In this document: piece after piece, positions 20,901-35,900 of the stretch
Position numbering within the stretch: position 1 is the first letter of the stretch
Layout: each line of letters starts with the position of its first letter
From: Gari tellinella
Lineage: Eukaryota > Mollusca > Bivalvia > Cardiida > Psammobiidae
DNA length: 64,000 bases
Reading direction: 5' to 3'
NCBI GenBank assembly: GCA_922989275.2
Contig: OV277863.1
Span: 20,116,001-20,180,000 of the forward strand
The notes under the pieces: model-generated
Told to the model about the DNA's origin: nothing
What the model saw: only the letters and a program-made list of their open reading frames with translations
Databases searched by the model: none
Made by a program: the position numbers and the translations under genes

Positions 20901-23900
20901 TTCAGACACCATAGTGTGCCATGACACTGATTTACTGACCTTGGAGAGTTTCTGATCAACATGAGGTGCTGTATCCGTACTGTGGTCAACTGGCCTATGA
21001 TTTTCTGTACATTCTCCACCATGGCCTCCACCTGTTTGGTATCTATCTGTATGGACACTGGTGCATTCTGGAACTGACTGGATGATATAACATTGCCCTC
21101 CCCTCGAAGCTCAATCAGTCTCTGGTTCAGGAAGGCCTCAAGCTACAGGGGAGAATAAAACAAAGAATATTGACATTTTTGTATTCTCATTTATTCCATT
21201 ACCCGATAATCTGTTTCTAGTTTTGAAAATAGGTAACTACTTAAAGCAGGTTGAAAGTAAAGTAGAATGCGCCTGCGCCATATGGCGCATTCTTCTTTAC
21301 TTTCAGCATGCTTTAAGCTATTACCTGCTAGAATAAGGAAACTATTAAATATGACAAATATTCATTTCGGTATATATTGGAACTATTTTCTTCAGCGGAT
21401 GAATAGAATGCATGTGCTAAAAGTCGCTTCTATGAGGGAAAGGGTTAAGTAGCTTGGAGATCTCTGAAGACAGAAGAGATTTTATTACACACTGTTCTGT
21501 TGACTATAAACAGGTATGTCAATTTCTCCCTCTCTCTAACTTATTGCAGCAACATAATAATGCAACGAGTAAACACTGTTATATTTTCATTGCCCCCCCC
21601 CCCCCCCCCTATTTCTAGAGAGCGCGGGACTTGTGTATATATTGCCCAGAGGAGGCGGGGCTTATAGATCTACTCTTCGCGAATCATTTTGTTGCGTTGG
21701 TTCAGTAACGCCATGATGGCTGTTCCTTTTAGGGTACACATTATCCATGTTAACAACATTGTGTTAACAATGTGGATTAAACATACATGCATACTAATTA
21801 AATGTTCATTTAATATAAGACATATATTACAGCAAATATAATGTAAATATAAGAAATGAACTGAATTTTTTTCGGCGTTTAAGCTAAATAAACGACAGAA
21901 AATGATCAGCAAATTTGTCACAAAATACATTATAAACAACAAAATAATAAACAAACACTCAACTTCTTTTCAGGAGTTGTGTTTTTTTATTACACAGATA
22001 ACACATTAAAAACAATTCTCTCATTGGCTTAAAGAGACTCTAAAAACATTTAACCGTTTAAGTAAGTTGACCCGTTTCATAAAACTTTGTACGACAAAAA
22101 CGGTCGTAAGTCAAAATTTTAAAATACATTTAATTTCTTATTTCTCTATCAAATCCTGTCTTGTGACATCTCTTTGGAATCGTCTTTTCAAGACGATTTC
22201 AAAGAGATGTCACAAGACAGGATTAGATTGAGAAATAGATAATAATTGAGACTTTTATAATCTGACTTACAACAACACTTGTCATACAAAGTTTTATGAA
22301 ACGGGCCCCAGAACCCTACTAACCTCACATAGATCATCGAGGAACAGGTTTCTTGTCTGAGGATTGTCCAGTAGAGTCACAGCCTCTTCTCCTGTAGCTA
22401 CACCTGCACATATAACAAAAGATAAATAATCATTATCACCGATGTTGTACTTAACCCTTTGTCTCATAGCTTGTTTTAAGTATTGAGACAGATGATTACT
22501 TAAAGCAGGCTGAAAGTAAAGCAGATTTTTACTTTCAGCCTGCTTTAAGCAACCACCTGTCTCCAATAATAAACAAAATTTGAGGGAAAAGGTAAAATGT
22601 GTTAATTATTCAAAAAGTTAACTAATGATTGAGAAGTACAGTTTTAAATTGCCAGATATATTTCAGGCAGAACCCTATCTATATACCCTTACCCTCTGAC
22701 TGTGTGAGAGGTTCTACACTGGCTATCTCCCCGGTGTCTCCCCAATCTATCTCTTCTCCATACTGCTCCATGGTCAACTCTATACCATCCTGCAATACAC
22801 ACAACAGCAGTGCAAATACAAGTGTGCAGTTATCAAAAGAGAATTAAACAAGCACAGAAACGCTACACCTTCCAAAAATGTTCATGAGCTGTGCTGGATT
22901 AACCCTTTTTATTTATGCTTTTCGGTGGATTACCACGAAAAAGCAGTGGATTATCACTTGATAATTTCACTGCTTTAACCAGTGGGATTATCGCCACGTG
23001 CGCTTTTATTATGAGTTTTCCCTGTAGGGCTCCCCAAGAATCGTAGTCAATCTTGTCTTATCGTTAAAATCCGGCAGTCCGATTTGTCGCAAACTATTCA
23101 GCGGAAGAACACGAATCCAAAATCGGGAGCAACGACGTAATTCGGATGACGTCAAATCAACAAATCAGTGACGTCATCATACGGGAAACTGTTTCGAAAA
23201 TGTGTTGGATATAAACTTGGGGCTCAACACGGGGTAAATCATGTACTTTCGCTTTCACAATTGTCGAACAATTTCGTTTAAAAAGTGGCTTAAAAGCATA
23301 AATAAATAGAATAATTGTATTTTTTCAGTATAGCCGCGAGTGAAAATATAACGTCTGATGTTCACTCAATGGATTAAATTTCTATCTTATACTGAAAAAA
23401 ACAATTATCCTCTATATAATGAATATTAAAAGATATCAACATAATTTGTCATAATCTGGCTATTACAGACATTTAGAAAGTTTACTGTGCATGGTCAAGT
23501 AGAGTTGCTTTGCAATATAGTCAAACTTCAATATCTCAAACGCTTTAAAAGTGGAAAAAGGCCTTTTTTCAAGTTTAAAACATGGCTAGGCCATGTTTTT
23601 TTCTTTTAAATAAGGACATGTTCAAGGTAGGCAAGGCAAAAATAATGATATTCAACTGTAGAAATATGGATAAATTTGATTTAAGTGTGTTCAGAGATAT
23701 GGAAGATTGACTGTAAAAATATATTGGGTACAACACATTATAGCCTCTGTCTTATTAACCTTTCGTACACTTATAGCATATATTGACACCTTTTGAAAAC
23801 AGTGTAGATCGTGCAGTTCCTGATCAGAGTGTTCATTTTCTCACATAACTACTCCTGTTTTCTATAGCGAACGGCGATCACAGATATCCATGTGTGAGAT

Positions 23901-26900
23901 CACTTTTGATGACATCACTCTAAAGTCACTATTTATAAAGGCGTTAATTACGTCACTGGGATTAAAATTAAGCATATTTCTTTAAAAAATAACTTAATAT
24001 CGTTGGTTATGTGAGAAAAAGAATTTGTCACTCGGCGATGTTTAAGAAAAGTTGATCTCAAACTTGTCTAGAAAAGAAAAGTTATTAAACCTGCCAAGGC
24101 TCGCTTAATAACATTTCAATTCTAGACTCCTTTGAGATCAGCTTCTTTTAAACATCGACTCATGACAGATCCTTTATGTTTATACTCTTTCCTGATGATT
24201 TTTTTGTAAAATTTATTAGAGATTGTTAAAGTTCTGATGATAGATGCTCATTGTGGGTTGATACAGTAAAACCTCTCTATTACGACAACTTAAACAAAGG
24301 CTAATTGATTTAATAAAAGACAGGTGACAGCTTAGGAGCTTCCTGTTTTACTGCCACCTTGCTTTAAGCAGTCACCTGTCATAAACATGTCATAATAAAC
24401 GCAATTTAGTGGTCCTAATAGATGGGTTTTACTGTATATGAATATCCAGGTTATGATATTTATGCACCACAAGAATCTCTAAAGCTGTGAAGGGTTTAAA
24501 GGTTAATATTTTGTTTGTCTGCCCACCTTGCCTTCATCTGTGCCGCCACTCTCTATAGTTATGCCTGAGATATCGAAGTCTATTTCTACTGGCTCTGCAC
24601 TGTCTCCAGCACCGCCTGCGTCTATACCTCCCCAGTCAATCTGTATAATATAACATCATTAGTAGAATATAGTAGGGTATATAGTTATACCAGAAACATC
24701 AATGTATATTTCTACTGGCTCAGCACTGTCTCCAGCTACGCCTGTGTCTATATCTCCCCAGTCAATCTGTTTAATATATAGAGGATAACTGTTTTTTTCA
24801 GTGTAAGATCGAAATTTAATCCATTGAGTGAACATCAGACGTTATATTTTCACGAGTGGCGAAGCCACGAGTGAAAATATAACAGTCTGATGTTCACGAA
24901 ATGGATTAAATTCGATCTTACACTGAAAAAACACAGTTATTCTATTTATTTATGCTTTTAAGCCACTTTTTAAACGAAATTGTTTAAAAATTGAAAACGA
25001 ACGTACATTATTTATCCCGTGTTGAGCCCCACGTTTTATGTCGAACACACACGTGCGTGACAGTTGGCGGTATATTTGTTGATTTGACGTCATCCGAATG
25101 ACTTCGTTGCTCCCGAGTTTGGATTCGTGCTCTTCCGGTGAGTAGTTCGCGACAAATCGGACTGCCGGAATTCAACGATAAGACACGATTGACTACGATT
25201 CTTGGGGAGCCCTACGGGGAAAATTCATAATAAAAGCGATTGGTGATAATCCACTGCAGTGGATTACCAAGTGATCATCCACTGCTATATCGTGGTAATC
25301 CACCGAAAAGCATAAATAAAACATGATAAACAGAATATATTAGTACATGTATATATATAAAATTAATAAAATAGATAGATTACACCTTCAGTTATTAATC
25401 TTTAATCAAAACATTACATTATTACACTATCTAAATGGGTTACACCTTTTGGCTCATCGGTAGTCATTGAATTTAATTGTTAAGGAAATAACGTCAGCAC
25501 GTGGCTGACGTCATAGACTTTATCTGACATTTGTCAATGCTAATTTTAATTAAATTATTTGCATAATATCTGCACTAACTTTGTTACGACTTAGTGCATC
25601 TATATCTACCAAGACAATATGAACACATACAATGTCAATAACAGAATATATTAAGACTATTATTAGTGTATATAGTTATGCCTGAAACGTCAAGTATATA
25701 ATTTTTTATAGTAATACCTGGGACATAAAAGTCTATTTCTACTGACTCTGGACTGTCTCCAGCATCACCTACTGCATCTATATCTCCCTAGACAATCTGT
25801 ACACATTCAACATCATCAACAGTGCATTATACTTTATACAAAAGAAAGTCGAAGAATCTTTTTGTTTGAGAAGGGTTGCATTACCCTTTTCTGTAAACTA
25901 CATCAAATCCAAACTCCTTGTACAGTCTGGAGGCAGAGCTCCAGATAAGGTGAGACTTTCAAATACAGTCACGCACCAGTATATCGAACGTCAGAATCTC
26001 GACTACAATGTCTATCTCGACGATTGTCTCAAGTCCCCGAAATATTTGTTCTTATTCTTATATAATATTACCTACCCTATTTCGACTATGGCTAATCTCG
26101 ATTACCCCCGGTATTTCGACTATATATTTTGGCTATATCCATTTAATTGTTCTTAATTAACACCCAGTAACTCGACGACTGAAAGTCGTCATGCATTGAT
26201 GCGCTCGCCGACTTTGATCGTGAGTATCGGACTGTGGAAATCACAGGTAAAATAATTAACCGGAACTATCGATAGCTTTACACGTTGGCTGAATGGGTGT
26301 TAGGTGATAATTGTCAAACAACAGTTATTTATCGCTAAAAGTTTGGTCACCACATCCTTAAAATCAGTCTCCGAATAACCGTCATTATCGGTGTTGATTC
26401 AATTTATCAAGAGTAACGCAGCTTTTCAATATAATATCCCTGGTCAAGAACTAAATAAAATGTGAGTTATTGATTGTCTATCTCTATCGTCCATGTTTTG
26501 TGTATAAAAAAATACAGTAAACGTGTAACATCGAAATCGGCATATAACGTGTTAAATTTGTTACGGCATTTCACACAGACGCAAGAGTACATACGTACAG
26601 CGGTTTTATTGTTCACAGGCTTACTTTCTGTAAGTTTTGAATTTTTTACCAGTTTGGATATCTCGAGCCCATGCTTATCTCGACGCTATTTCGATCGTCC
26701 CGAGATCGTCGAGATACTGAAGTTTGACTGTAGCAATTATTTTATTTCTCCACTTAACCCTATTTTAATGTTGTGAACACTCATTAGATTTGTCTCTTCA
26801 ATTCTTCTAATGTGTGGTCACAACATAGGGTTAAGAGGAGACATAAAGGAGAACAGTTTGGAAGTGTTCACTTTACCCACTCTTACCCAAAACTCTGTAC

Positions 26901-29900
26901 AGTAAACCTCACTTATAACGAACTCGGTTATAACGTACACTCGGTTATAAGGAACAGTTTTAAAATCCCCAAATCTTACCCTTCTTTGTTCTATACAAAA
27001 TAATACGGTTATAGCGTACTCGGTTATAACGAAACCTCGGCTATAGCGTACACCATTTTCCGGTCCCGATCGATCAAATTTCATTAAAATATCATCGGTT
27101 ATAGCGTACCGTCGATTTTGAGTGTTTCAACTGTATGTCGCCGAGTAATTTCCGATCGATAATTACCTCACAGGTAAAATGTTTGTCAGGGATCGTCTTT
27201 ATGCATTGTTTGTAGGTGTGAGCGATATTAACAGACAATTATTATGCATCACGTTAAGAAAGCGTTGAGCAAAAGTTGAATTCGTTCACATTTCGTAGAA
27301 TATAAACCCTTGCACAAAAATTACTCTTTCATTACACAAACAAAATGGAGAAAAAACGGAAAGCATTTACCATTGAAACTAAGTTTGAAATTGTGACTGA
27401 ATTTGAAAACGGAAATAGCAAAAGATTTTGATATTCCAAAAAGTACGCTATCTGGGTTAATGAAGCAGAGCGGCAGAATAAAGGAAGAATATCAAACCTC
27501 AACACTGTCTCCAAAGCGTAGCGACACAGATCGGGTGCATACGTTAACGTGGACGCTGTACTGTTCAAGTGGTTCAAAGACGCCCGTTCTTCAAATATCC
27601 CCATTTCTGGGAAGTGAACGGGTTGAATAAATCTACCAATGATCTCTGTGTTTGTTCCTCCAAGTAAAGTGGTTGATTTATTTATTAAAAATATTTTTTT
27701 GTCAAGTGTAATACATGTGTAAGTTATTTGTTGCCCCGTAATGCGGAACTATTAGACCCGCGTTTTCGGTATTTCAGTAACCTGCCAGTTAGGGTTTTTC
27801 CGAAAGTGAATGTATTTTTAGCCAGACACGAAACTGAGGCATGAATGCAAATGGCGACCAGTCTTTAAAGTTTTGTCCGATAAACAATGAAAATAAGACC
27901 ACCTTCGTACGAGCTGTCATGTTGAAGGTAAACAAACTTGCAAATTACTGAAATACTATTTCGTTAAAACATAAATATTCTTGTTTGCCAAATTTATAAT
28001 GTTTCATTTAACCGCATTATGGCATAGGTTTACACATGTACACAAGTACATGTACATGTCTGGTGTTCGTTATAAGTCCGATCAGTTCGTTATACTAACC
28101 TCGCCTATAGCATACTAGTTCGCTATACGGTTATAACAAACTTCGGCTATAGCGAACACTTTTTTGAGGTCCCGAGGTGTTCGTTATAACCGAGGTTTAC
28201 TGTAGTAGGTTTGGATTTCTGATGTTTTATTGTGATTTGAAATAATGTTTCCATTACAGTTTTTACATAGTTTACTTCAAGTCATAAGTATGGTTTTTTA
28301 ATCTTTGAACGGAAAAACGGACAACGAAGACTTAGTGACTTACAACTTCAGTGTCTGTGTTTATATCTTCTTCATCTTTGGTATCTATGGCAACATGTGT
28401 TTCATCTACCTTATCTGGTTTCTTCCCATGCTTCCACTCATAGGTAGTGACGTTGCCTTTTGATTGCACAAGCTTCAACATTTGGAGATCTGACACCTGA
28501 GCATCACTACAGAAAGAAAGATACAAAGTACAATAACACATGTAAATTCCTCCTATTATGACTTCTTTAACCCTTTTCCAGCTTGAAAATTATGCATTAA
28601 GCTCCACCCACTTTTAATTTAAATATACAGACAAACTTCGATATCTCGAACTCGTTAACTCGAACTATCCGAGAGTTCGACATATGAACTGCATTATCTC
28701 ATGCTTGGTTAAGTAGAACATACCCATATTTCGAAGTAAAAATGTGGCCTAGCCATGTTTTAACTTTGAAATACAGGTATGTTCGACAAAACCGACTTGG
28801 AGATATCGAACGTCGACTGTATTTTATTCCCCAACATTTGTACAATATTATACATTAAATTAACAATACAGTTTAACGTGCTTTAACCACTATGAACATA
28901 GATCATCTGAACTATAACAATAAGTTAATAGAATAAGGTAAATGTTGTCAAGGAAAGAGTGCAGACTCATGACAGACATGAGAGATTTTATAAGAATACA
29001 ATGCAGATCCTGATCAGACAGCTCCTGGAGGAGCTGTCTGATATGGGTATAAACTGTTTTCAAAAAGCTTTAATATAGGCTTATAGCAGGAGAAGTTGTA
29101 ACTATTGTAGCATTAACCCATTATCCCATAGCATGTTTCTCATTTTGAAAACAGGTGACTACTTAAAGCTATTATCTGCTAGAATGTAGAACATATTTCA
29201 TATGATTCTTATTTGTAACAGTATAAATCGGAACTGTTTTCTTCAGTGAATGAATAAATTAAAGGCGTAAAAAGGCGTATTTATGGGGTAATGGGTTTAC
29301 TGATAAAGACGTACAACATCTATCCTGCTGCACTCATAATTTGCTCTCATTCTTTGTAAACAGACAACAACAAATAGATAAGAACTGATTTAAAAGATTT
29401 AGTTTTTGGAGCCGATTATCAACAGAGATTATAAAGGGAGACTACCTCATTGAACATCTCTCTAGCAATCTGTTTATCTCCCTTTTCCTCATAGAAACAC
29501 CTTTCCTGCCTTTACCTATTGCTTATAGAATTACTTTTTTATACTTCTACGTTGACCTGATAAGAAGCTATAGGAAATGTGTTCTATATCCTGACAGTGG
29601 ATTGCTTAACCATTTACCTCATAAAAAGTTTCTAGATTTGAAAACAAATTACAACTCAAAGCAGGTTAGAAGTAAAGTCGAAGGTGCCCTAAAACACATA
29701 CATGTGTAAGCTACCATTTGCTAGGATGTAGAAAATATTTCTTATGGTGCATATTCATGGCTGTATGAAATGGAGCTAATTTCTTCTGTGAAAGAATAAA
29801 TAAAAGGAGTAATAAGGCATATCTAAGAGGAAATGGCTTCAAGCAGGTTGAAATTAAAGCAGAAAGCTTTACTCTACCAAGTTATAAGCTTGAAAACTGT

Positions 29901-32900
29901 AGGAGAAGTGAGCCGGACAAAGTATGAACTGTATGTGGGACGGAAGGATGAATGAAAGATCGAACAGGGGGACAGACAGTATGCTCCCGACTAATCATCA
30001 CGGGGTCACAAAAATATTTAATTGCTTTTATATAATACATTGTTTACATACGGAAACATTGATTTCATGTCAAACAGTATGGATCATAATAAAATATTAG
30101 TAAGTTGTAATCTGTTCTAGATAAATAAAGTTCAAAGGAGTGATAGCAAGATAAATTCAAAATATAACATGATAAAGATGAAATGGTTTACCTTTGTAAT
30201 AAGAAGCTGGAGAAGTCTTTGTAATATACCATGGCTGTCTCTAAAGACCTGGTGGACTCTGCAACATTTTCATACACTTTGGGCAAATCTCGAACCAACT
30301 CTGCTAATTCTGACTTAATCTTTTCACCCTGTTAAATCATTATAAGGAAGTAATATTAAGTACTATTCTGACTCAAAGTTTATAAGTTAACCCATTACCT
30401 CTTAGCCTATTTCTAGCTTTGAAAACAGGTGACCACTTAAAGCAGGTTGAAAGTAAAGCAGAATGTGCCTTAAGGCACATTCTGCTTTACTTTCAGCCTG
30501 CTTTAAGCTACCATCTGCAAGGATATAGAAAATATTTCTTCTGATACATATTCTTGGCTGTATAAATTGGTACCATTTTCTTCAGTGGAGGAATCAATAG
30601 AGGTGTAAAAAGGCGTTTTTAAGGGGTAATGGGTTAACTGTAAAGTTAACTGATTATTTTGTTCAAGTAAAATGAACACTTACTTAAACTTAAAGAGACT
30701 GAAAACTGATGGAATATTTACAAATATAAAGGAAAATACTCTGACAAATAAAAGCAAACTTGTGGTGTTATAATATTCTGTGCATATGACATTAAAGAAA
30801 TATCTGTCAAACCTAAGGCAAAGTAGATCTTTGCTTTGAACTTTGCTACATACAATTCAAAAACAATAAATTGGACAGTCAGCTAGTTGAGGTGGCTAAA
30901 GCAGTGGCATAGATTAAATATGAATCTTGTTTTACCTCGGCATATGGTGTAGACTGAAGTTAGGGTCTGCAATTTTTGTCATACATGTATATTTTAATAT
31001 TCTGGAGCGAAACTTCTCAAACAATAAAAATAAATATGTATCTAATCAGAAAGGGAGAAAATAAAGCATTGCAGGAGGTAAACAACAGAAAAAAGTCTAT
31101 GCTTTTCAACTCATAAAAGTGTGATCCTAACGTTACAGCAAATAATCAATCGAAAACTTGTGTGTACAGTTCACCTTGATGCCAAAGTCTTTACAGCTCT
31201 GGGCATATTTTTTCCTCAATTCTGATGATTTAGTGGCATAATCTGCTTCTCTTTTATCACAATCCTGAAACAGATAATAGATGGTCTCACAAACAGTGCA
31301 TTATTTACATTTACATTTATATTGAAATCTTGCACATGCAAGGACCGAAAAATTATTAATATGCAACCTTTCCAATAATAACAAGAGCCGTATACGGCCC
31401 TAAATCGCTCACCTGGAACCGTTGATGTAAATGTTACATATTTTTGAAAGCTGAGAAATTATGACAATATGATTGTGCCAATTGCTGATTGGATGATGCT
31501 GAGTGCAAAATAGCTAAGCTCAGGGAACTGTAGTTTCAGAGAATTTTTTTTTAAGTTTTTATTAGAAAACAAATCTATTTTTTGCTCCTGTGACCTAGAT
31601 ATGCAATGGACCGGAAACATTAGAACAATATTGGTAAAGTACCTCTAGAAGTTACACTATGCCTAATATCAAAGCTCCTATATCTTAGTTTCAGAGAAGA
31701 AGAGGTTTGAAGATTTCACTATGTAACTCTTTGTAAATTTGTGACTCCCGGGGCGGGGTCATTTTTTACCCCAGGGACATAATTTGAACAATCTTGATAG
31801 AAGACCTGAAGATGATGCTTTGGGCAAAATATCTAAGTTCGGGGTACAGTGTTTCAGTCAATAAGATTTTTGAAGTTTTTATTGAAAAAATCTATTTTTA
31901 GCTCCTGTGACCTAGATATGCAACGGACCAGAACCATTTGAACAATATTGGTAAAGAACCTCTATAAGTTACACTCTGCCAAATATCAAAGCTCTAGCCA
32001 TATTAGTTTCAGAGAAGAAGAGGTATGAAGATATCACTATATAAGTCTTTGTAAATTTGTGACCACCGGGTAGGGGTCATTTTTTACCCCAGGTACATAA
32101 TTTGAACAATCTTGATAGAGGACCTGAAGATGATGATTTGGGCAAAATATCTAAGCTCAGGGTACTGTGGTTTCAGACAAGAAGATTTTTGAAGTTGTTA
32201 TTGAAAAAATATATTTTTAGCTCCTGTGACCTAGATATGCAACGGATCGGAAATATTTGAACAACTTACAAAGAGGACTGTATAAGGATCATTCCTGCCA
32301 AGTTTGGTTAAAATCCATCCAGCAGTTTAGGAGGAGATTTTGTTTAAAGAAATTGTTGACGACGACGACTGACACAGCACGATCAAAATAGCTCACCTTG
32401 GCACTTTGTGCCAGGTGAGCTAAAAACAATGACAAGAAAAAAAATTCTCTAAATATATTAATACTCCTACAACTAAGGTATTGCAAACAGTAAACTTGTA
32501 TTTGATCAGACTCCAAATAGTTTGCTCCTCAGATTGAAACTATTTTCAACATCTTGAAAACAAACTATCAGTTAACATTTTATTCCATTGCATTTGGGTC
32601 AGCAGGGCTCCAGATAAGAGCGAGTAAACAGAATTCGTTTCAGCACCAAATCCTGTGGTGTGGTTATTCTATTGAGTAGTTACACCATAGGGGTTAATGC
32701 AGAAAGCATTTATTTTTTAAAATATACTCCTTATCTGGAGCCCTCGGTTAATTTACATTTACTGCTTTCACAGGAGGTGCTTGAGAAATTTTTTACCTAT
32801 TCCTTCAAAGTTAGTGCTAAACAATTATTACTATTCAATGATAGTGCTGGATGCAGGCTGCAACTTAAAACAAGATTAAAGTCAACTAGAAATATTCTAT

Positions 32901-35900
32901 ATCTTGTGTCAACCCTTTCCTCCATAAGCAATAGTACTAATTACCTTAAAACAATATGTAAGTAAAGCAGAAAGCTCTCTATGAGCTTTCTGCTTTACCA
33001 TAATATTGTTTTAATTTGTGTCACATATGTCGAGGGGTAGGATGGCTGAGTTGGGTTTAGGACACTGCGACACAAAGTAGGTCATAATCATACAGCCCTG
33101 ATGAATGATGAGTCTTAGAGAGATAGGACTATTGGAATGAACAGCTTATCTTGTATTAACCCTTTCAATCCTACAGCCCTCTGTAGAGATTACTTATTAC
33201 AAATGCAAACAGTGTAGACCCTGATCAGAGGGCTCCTATAGGAGCCCTCTGATCAGGGTCTGCACTGTTTGATAGTTTCATTTGTTTTTGTTGTCATACC
33301 AAAAACGTAACAGTAGACTGGTTCAAAATGCATATACTAGAAGAGTCCAAAAGGATCGTAAATACCCACAAGAGAAATTTAGGGTTGAAAGGGTTAAGCA
33401 ACCACCTGTATTTAAGATCCCCCAAGAGTCCTCTTTTCAGTGGTCGCTTCATAGGGAAATTGACTTGAGGTGATTGACACTTTGGGTTGAGAAAGGAAGG
33501 CTTAACCCATTACTCAAAGAATATTCCTTTATTAATTCCTTCACTTATGAAAAATGTTTAACCTTATACAATTATGATTATGCAGCAAACGAAATGTTGT
33601 CTCCACCCTATGCAACTGTACATAACCCTTTACCCCATAGTCTGTTTCTTGTTTGAAGACATGTGACCACTTAAAGCAGGTTGAAAGTATAGCAGAATGT
33701 GCCTTAAGGCACATTCTGCTTTACTTTCAGGCTGTTTTAAGTGACCATCTGTTTTCAAAACTAGAAACAGGCTATGGTGTAATAGATTAAATACACAGTA
33801 CAGAAGGAGATTATAGAGCATAGACAACTAGTTAATGATGACATTAATACTTCACCTTCTGTATTTGTTGGCACTTGGTAATTTGTTTCTTTAAAGCTGG
33901 AACTTCATAGTTCACATTTCTGGACATCATCTGTGCTGTTTCAGCTAAAAATTAGAAACCCCCAGTATTGTCAAACTTGATTACAATTAAGCTACAGTGT
34001 GCCCGTTCTACAACGATACCCATTGGGAGACACAAATTGTGTGTGTTGTTCGGAAGGAGTCGTTATAGGGAGTGAAAATTAAGACTTGGCTTACATTTGC
34101 AAACAGCTTGAATCCACATCAGATTACTGGGCGTCTGATCTGGATTAAAGCTGTTTGTCACTTGTCATTATATTTATTCTATCAAAATGTCCACTTATAT
34201 GTTACTTTGAGAAAAACAGCAGATGACAAATTTAAGCAGACGGTATTGCAGCCATTAAATGGTCGGACATAAATGTCTTGTTTGGGGAACAGCGACAAGG
34301 GTCATTGTAAGGAGGGAGTCATTGTTGGGAGGGCCGTAGTAGGGATACTGTATATTGTAATCTCTTAACCCATTGCTCCATAAAAACATTTTTATGCCTT
34401 TACATTATTCCTCTGCTACAGAAAATAGCTCCACTTTATAGAATATGCACCATAAGAAATAGTTAAACTTTATTCTAGCAGGTAGTAGCTTAAAGCAGGC
34501 TTGAAGAATAGCAGAGTGCACCATTAAGGACATTCTGCTTTTCTTTTAACCTGCTTTAAGTGGTCACCTATCCTTAATGCTAAGAACATGCAATGGGGTA
34601 AATGCATAACCAAAAATATGCTGAATTTTCAAATGGACTCATGCTTTTCTGATAAAATAATATACAGTTATTTCATGTGTGTCATAACAAGGGTCAATAG
34701 TTTTGACTGTTCCCCTAACACAAATGAATAGAGAGCGTCCGTAGCCGAGGGCGTAAAGGTGGTGCCTCATTTTTCATTTTTGTCTCCGCATGGATGGTCA
34801 AGGGTTCGAATCCCACCAGAGCCTCTTCTTTTTTTTTTTTTGGAAATGCATTTTTTAACAGAATTTATTATCCTAAACTAAATTTTACCCATTTATATAA
34901 GCATTTGACATATATTTACAAATTACTATTTTTAATGCTTGATCCGGTTGCGAGCCTCTTTAAAATTCATTATTTTGTTCGGTAAAAGGAAGATCCATAC
35001 AGTTACCTAGGTAAACACAGTCCTTTTCATACATCTTTATGACTTCATTCCAACTCTTCATTTTCTGGGATGAATATTGTCCAAATATATTTTTCTCTCC
35101 ACATTCTGTGTTTTTAAGGAGTTCCACAATTTGCTGGCAGTGGAAGTAGTTGATGACTGTTCAAAATAAAATAGCACAATTATTCAGTGTCACTTTGAAG
35201 CAACATTCTTTGTGGAAGCCTACCGATAACTTAAAACGTGACTGTGAAATGCAGGGTAGAAATAATGCACATGAGCACAAACAAATGAGTATATAACAGG
35301 GCTCCAGATGAGAGAGAGTAAACCAAACAAACCGAACATTTTTCCACTCATTTTAGCACTAAATCCTACGGTGTAACTACTCATTAGAATCGTCTCAAAG
35401 AGACGATTCTAATGAGTAGTAACACAATCGGGCTTAACGCAGAAAAAAATCCGGTAATTGGTGGAGGTTAATAAAAATGCCTTTTAACGCCATAAATTCA
35501 TTCCTCTGCTAAAGAAAATAATTCCGATTTCTGCTGCTACGTGTAAGAATCAAAAGAAAATTCTTCTATATTCTAGCAGATAATAGCTTTAAGCAGACTG
35601 CTTTAAGTAGTCACCTGTCTTTAAAACTAGAAACAGGTTATGAGGTAATGGGTTAAACACTGAAAATAAGCTTTGGCGGAAGGATGAACACTTCAAGTTC
35701 TTGTGATATGTATTGATAGTCTCTGGCCATCGTAACTTTGCAGACAGATTCAACAATATTCTTGGCAGTGTTAAAACATCACCAAACAAGAACCCCATGG
35801 GGCATATTTCGCTCACCTGAGAATAGCTGTACATCAAAATGGAGATAATGATTTATGTCCAGGACGGGGTCATTTTTACCCGAGGGGAATAATTTGAACT

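Noticed and set aside
34731..34820. Possible functional tRNA-Leu/Ser gene
   Set aside because: A- and B-box sequences are present, but the acceptor and T stems do not pair properly. The same head is joined to a conserved body at 41594-42117, so it is a SINE.
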